Assembly: GCA_963825415.1 (NCBI GenBank)
Contig: CAWGTD010000002.1
Location: forward strand, 62,001-126,000
Direction: 5' to 3'
DNA: 64,000 nucleotides
Source: BP-464 sp963825415
Lineage (GTDB): Bacteria > Actinomycetota > Thermoleophilia > Solirubrobacterales > Solirubrobacteraceae
This document shows positions 60,586 to 64,000 of the stretch, one piece after another. The position numbers and the translations under genes were made by a program. The notes below the pieces were generated by a model. It was not told where the DNA came from and made no database searches. It was given only the letters and a program-made list of their open reading frames with translations. Positions within the stretch are counted from its first letter, which is position 1. Each line of letters starts with the position of its first letter.

Positions 60586-61341
60586 ATGGTCCTCGCGCAC
60601 GAAGAGCTGGGCAGCGGGCCGCCTCTGGTGCTGCTTCACGCAGGAGTCGCCGACCGCACCATGTGGGCCGATCACCTCGAGCCGTTGGCGAACGCCGGCG
60701 CTCGCGTCGTCGCACTCGACCTGCCGGGATTCGGCCAGTCTCCGGCAGCGATCGGGGTGCAGTGCGAGTGGACCGACGTCCTCGAGACCATGGACCAGCT
60801 CGCGATCGACCGCGCGACGCTCGTCGGCAACTCGTTCGGCGGCGCTGTCGCCCTGCGCGTGGCGCTGGTCGCACCCGAGCGCGTGAGCGCGTTGGCGCTC
60901 GTCTCCGCACCGGCGCCGGGGCTCGAGCCGTCGCCCGAGCTCGAGGCCGTCTGGGAGGCCGAGGAGGAGGCGCTCGGCCGCGGGGACACCGAGGCGGCGG
61001 TCCGGGCGATCGTCGACGCGTGGACGCTTCCGGACGCGCCGCAGGACCTGCGCGACCGTGTCGCCGAGATGCAGCGCCGCGCGTTCGCGCTGCAGGACGG
61101 CGCCGAGGCGACAGCCGCGCCCGACCCGCTCGACGAGGACCCGGATGCCGTCGGCCGGATCGACATCCCGGCCCTCGTCGCGGTCGGCGAGCGCGACAAG
61201 CCCGACTTCCTCGAGGGCGCCCTCGCTTTGACCCGAGCCCTCCCCCAGGCGCGCCACGTGGTCATCGCGGGCGCGGGGCACCTGGCGCCCCTGGAAACCC
61301 CGGACGCCTTCCGCGAACTGCTGCTCGATTTCCTGCGGTAG
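60586..61341 (+). CDS. Alpha/beta hydrolase
   Basis: A 251-residue cytosolic hydrolase: PPLVLLHAGVADRTMWADHLEPLA, VALDLPGFGQSP, the nucleophile elbow LVGNSFGGAVALRVAL, acid in AVGERDKPDF and His in GAGHLAPLETP. ATG 60586 starts the conserved region. It is divergent from the ABC-F gene with 26 bases between starts. Substrate unknown; the fold is that of proline-iminopeptidase or haloalkane-dehalogenase-type enzymes. Confidence 0.85.
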   Translation: MVLAHEELGSGPPLVLLHAGVADRTMWADHLEPLANAGARVVALDLPGFGQSPAAIGVQCEWTDVLETMDQLAIDRATLVGNSFGGAVALRVALVAPERVSALALVSAPAPGLEPSPELEAVWEAEEEALGRGDTEAAVRAIVDAWTLPDAPQDLRDRVAEMQRRAFALQDGAEATAAPDPLDEDPDAVGRIDIPALVAVGERDKPDFLEGALALTRALPQARHVVIAGAGHLAPLETPDAFRELLLDFLR

Positions 61342-61351
61342 CGTCGCCGGC

Positions 61352-62695
61352 ATGCTCCGCCGCGCCGGCCTGCTCGCCGTCCTGACCGCCGCGCTCGCGG
61401 CCGCCCCCGCCCACGCGACGTACACCACGATCGCCGGGACGCCCGGTTACGGCCCGGCCAAGTACGCCCGGATCGGCATCGAGAAGATCGGCCCGCGGTC
61501 GGCCCGCCGGGTGCTCGTGCTCATCCCCGGCACGTTCGCCGGCTCGGGCGACTTCGGCCTGATCGCCCGCGAGCTGGTCGCCCGCGTCCCCGGCCTGCAG
61601 GTGTGGTCGATCGACCGGCGCTCGAACGTGCTCGAGGACACCTCGTACATGGTCAAGGCGCTGAATGACCAGATAACCGGGCAGCAGCTGTTCGACTACT
61701 ACCTCGGCTGGATCGGCGACTCGTCGATCTCCCCGCATTACCAACCGCTGAAGACCGAGGACTTCACGTTCGCGCGGCGTTGGGGGCTCCGGATGGCGAT
61801 GGAGGACACCCGGCGCGTCGTGCGCGCCGCCCGCAAGAACGGCAGGACCGTCATCCTCGGCGGCCACTCGCTCGGGGCCTCGTCAACGCTCGCATACGCC
61901 ACCTGGGACTTCGCGGGCCACCCGGGCTACCGCGACGTCGCCGGCCTCGTCCTCATCGACGGCGGGAGCTTCGGGGCCGCCCCGCCGCTGGCCGAAACGA
62001 AGAAGGCGGTCGCTGACCTCCAGGGCGCCGACCCGTGGCTGGACCTGCTTCAGATCAACCTCCCGTGGACCGCGGGCGTGTTCGAAGAGGCCGGCGCGAT
62101 CGGCACGCTCAAGGAGCCGGACAGCGCGTCGATCGGCCAGGCGTCACCCCTGCTGCCCACCCAGTTCAAGCCCTCCGTACCGGTCACGAACAAGGCGCAG
62201 TTCGGCTACGCGTTCGACGAGCGCAGCTCGCCCGCCGCGTTGGCGCTGATCCACATCCACTCCGGACACGTCGCCGAGGCCGCCGGCCCCGACGGGCTGC
62301 ACGGGTGGGTCGACGACGGCATCACGAACCTCGACACGTTCGCGACGCTGGCGGCCCACGAGCCCGGCAACTTCGTCGAGTGGTACTACCCGAAGCTGCT
62401 GACGATCGACGCGCGCGGAGCATCCGGCTACACGCGCACGGCGACCACGCGCTTCCTCGGCCTGCGCACCTGGCACCGCAAAGACGTCGACGTGCCGCTC
62501 TACGCGTTCCAGACCGGCCTCAGCAACGGCCGCGTGCTGCAGGGCGCGCGCGCGTTCGTGAAGGCCTCCGACGTGCCGCGCGCGAAGTACGTCGACCGCT
62601 CGAAGACCTACTCGCATCTCGATCCGCTCGCCGCCACGCCCGCGCGCAACGACTTCCTCAAGACGGTGGTGCCGTTCCTCAGGAAGCTTCGCTAG
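61352..62695 (+). CDS. Secreted alpha/beta hydrolase (lipase-like)
   Basis: A 447-residue exported protein with signal peptide (MLRRAGLLAVLTAALAAAPAHA, cleavage near residue 22). The hydrolase part has RRVLVLIPGTFAGSGDF, SIDRRSNVLEDTS and the elbow VILGGHSLGASSTLAYA; YSHLDPLAATPARNDF near the C-terminus probably holds the catalytic His. It is much larger than minimal lipases, with a 150-residue cap between elbow and acid. It follows the previous hydrolase after 10 bases. Confidence 0.8.
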   Translation: MLRRAGLLAVLTAALAAAPAHATYTTIAGTPGYGPAKYARIGIEKIGPRSARRVLVLIPGTFAGSGDFGLIARELVARVPGLQVWSIDRRSNVLEDTSYMVKALNDQITGQQLFDYYLGWIGDSSISPHYQPLKTEDFTFARRWGLRMAMEDTRRVVRAARKNGRTVILGGHSLGASSTLAYATWDFAGHPGYRDVAGLVLIDGGSFGAAPPLAETKKAVADLQGADPWLDLLQINLPWTAGVFEEAGAIGTLKEPDSASIGQASPLLPTQFKPSVPVTNKAQFGYAFDERSSPAALALIHIHSGHVAEAAGPDGLHGWVDDGITNLDTFATLAAHEPGNFVEWYYPKLLTIDARGASGYTRTATTRFLGLRTWHRKDVDVPLYAFQTGLSNGRVLQGARAFVKASDVPRAKYVDRSKTYSHLDPLAATPARNDFLKTVVPFLRKLR

Positions 62696-64000
62696 GCCGC
62701 GGCGGCAGCGAGGGCTCCACGCGCAGCAGCCGCGCCGGCAATTCGGGCAGCCACCAGTTCCAGCGCCCGAAGAGCGACACGACCGCGGGGACGAGCAGCC
62801 CGCGGATGATCGTCGCGTCGAGCAGGATGCCCGCCGCCAGCCCGGTCGCCAGGACCTTCACGTCGGTCTCGGGGCCGGCGGCCAGCGCGCCGAAGGCAAG
62901 GAAGAGGATCAGCGCCGCGCTGGTCACGAGCCGACCGGTGCGGCCGAGCCCGACGATCACCGAGGCGTCCGTATCGCCGGTCTTGTCGTACTCCTCGCGC
63001 ATCCGCGAAAGGATGAAGACCTCGTAGTCCATCGACAGGCCGAACAGGAACGCGAAGACGATCATCGGGATCCACGAGTTGATCGAGCCGGTCGGGTCGA
63101 TGCCCCAGATCTGCGAGCCGTGGCCCTGCTGCCAGACGAGCGTCATCACTCCCCAGGCCGCCGCCACGCTGAAGATGTTGAGGATCACGGCCTTGAGCGG
63201 CAGCAACAGCGACCGGAACGCGCGGGCGAGCAGCAGGAACGTGACGATGGCGATCAACAGGATCAGGAGCGGGAAGGCGCCGTAGACCGCGTCGATGAAG
63301 TCGTCGTTCTGGGCCATCGCGCCGCTGACCCGGACGTCCGGGCCCGCGTCATGCGCGGCGCTCCGCACGTCCGCGACGAGGTCGCGGGCCTCGCCCGTGG
63401 CCGGATTGGGGGTCGGGAACGCCTCGACAATCGCGGTGCCGCCACGCTGCCAATCCGGGTCGTCGGGCGCGACCGCCCCGTGGATGCCCTCCACGCGGCC
63501 GACAGCAGCAGCCGCCGCGGGGCCTTCGCCCTGCGGCGCGAGGATCTCGTAGGGCGCAAGCGCGCCGGATCCGATGCCCGAGTCCTTCAGGGCGTTCAAT
63601 CCCGTCTGGCCGTCGCCGGACTTGGCGATCGTGTCGGGGTTCGACGTGCCCAGGTTGAGTTCGGTCGCGGCGAACGTCAGCGCGCCGAGCATCAGCAGCG
63701 CCGCCCCCACGGCGAACCACCGGCGGCGCACGATGCCCTCGGCCCAGCGCGTCCAAGCGCGGCTGGCGGTGTCGTCGGAGCGCTTGTGCGGCCAGTCCAG
63801 CCGCTGGCCGAACTTGACCAGCAGGACCGGCAGCAGCGTGATGCCGACCGCAGTGGAGACCAGCGGGATCAGCAGGCCGGCGTAGCCCATCGACCGCAGG
63901 AACGGCAGCGGCAACGCGACGAGCGCGAGCAGCGCGATACCGACCGTCGTACCGCTGAACACCACGGCCCGACCCGCGGTCGCCATCGCGCGAACGGTCG
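62679..64000 (-). CDS. MMPL family (RND-type) membrane transporter, C-terminal part (partial)
   Basis: The frame enters from the right edge. Visible are AGLLIPLVSTAVGITLLPVLLVKFGQRLDW, an extracellular domain, then the cluster of five helices ending the protein (FPLLILLIAIVTFLLLARAF, LKAVILNIFSVAAAWGVMTLVWQ, MIVFAFLFGLSMDYEVFILSRMREEYD with the conserved LSMDYE motif, LILFLAFGALAAGPE, LATGLAAGILLDATIIRGLLVPAV). The GLSMDYEVF and GILLDATIIR motifs are those of MmpL proteins, which export lipids and other hydrophobic molecules using the proton gradient. It overlaps the 3' end of the lipase-like gene by 17 nt. Confidence 0.9.
   Translation of the reverse strand, partial: TVRAMATAGRAVVFSGTTVGIALLALVALPLPFLRSMGYAGLLIPLVSTAVGITLLPVLLVKFGQRLDWPHKRSDDTASRAWTRWAEGIVRRRWFAVGAALLMLGALTFAATELNLGTSNPDTIAKSGDGQTGLNALKDSGIGSGALAPYEILAPQGEGPAAAAAVGRVEGIHGAVAPDDPDWQRGGTAIVEAFPTPNPATGEARDLVADVRSAAHDAGPDVRVSGAMAQNDDFIDAVYGAFPLLILLIAIVTFLLLARAFRSLLLPLKAVILNIFSVAAAWGVMTLVWQQGHGSQIWGIDPTGSINSWIPMIVFAFLFGLSMDYEVFILSRMREEYDKTGDTDASVIVGLGRTGRLVTSAALILFLAFGALAAGPETDVKVLATGLAAGILLDATIIRGLLVPAVVSLFGRWNWWLPELPARLLRVEPSLPPRPSEAS

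Overview
The window is very GC-rich, densely coded, bacterial chromosome. The gene content (RapZ next to UvrC, group 1h-type [NiFe] hydrogenase, EmrB/QacA transporter, DUF3556, Sec/Tat-type b561-molybdoenzyme, PhoU/DUF47/Pit) points to a high-GC actinobacterium, perhaps Thermoleophilia/Solirubrobacterales; the class is inference. Many genes overlap by 4 nt (ATGA, GTGA, TTGA), so GTG and TTG starts are common. I see no tRNA, rRNA, CRISPR array, insertion sequence or non-coding stretch above 300 bases.

Layout. 0-2.4 kb: end of a DedA-like protein, then a MarR regulator divergent from a ring-cleaving dioxygenase and a carboxylesterase, resembling an Mhq quinone-stress locus. 2.5-10.1 kb (minus): uvrC, rapZ, a VOC gene, gap, pgk, tpiA, gpmI. 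10.2-15 kb: a molybdopterin oxidoreductase, a TadE/M15/lytic-transglycosylase fusion, and a SnoaL-cupin pair facing a MerR stub. 15-24 kb: a two-component system, then a membrane glycosyltransferase-like protein, beta-propeller lipoprotein, b561-molybdoenzyme fusion, methyltransferase, DUF2064 protein, GT2 glycosyltransferase and divergent epimerase, a surface-modification cluster of unknown product. 24-39.4 kb: an 18-gene minus-strand run for a group 1h [NiFe] hydrogenase: hypC, hypC-like, hypD, hypE, small and large subunits, an Fe-S protein, three poorly known proteins, protease, hypA, hypB, a SIS protein, hypF, a nickel permease and two unknowns. A Crp/Fnr-type regulator is divergent from it. 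40.3-43.4 kb: secreted hydrolase, GNAT, SDR, small protein. 43.5-48.2 kb: a DUF3556 protein, FAD oxidoreductase and MFS exporter. 48.3-49.6 kb: a small TadE pilus-like operon. 49.7-58.6 kb: a phosphate island (response regulator, phoU, pstBACS, standalone DNA-binding domain, two DUF47 proteins, pit) with four 11-nt-periodic PHO-box-like repeats. 58.6-64 kb: ABC-F ATPase, two hydrolases and the C-terminal part of an MMPL transporter.

A striking feature is about a dozen single-base indels that break otherwise clean genes (gpmI, gap, rapZ, uvrC, cupin, b561-molybdoenzyme, epimerase, nickel permease, SDR, response regulator). Most lie in short homopolymers and restore the family's normal length when corrected, so I treat them as probable sequence errors and annotate the genes as single units. 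The pgk disruption is different: a 44-nt segment bounded by CCGGC direct repeats.
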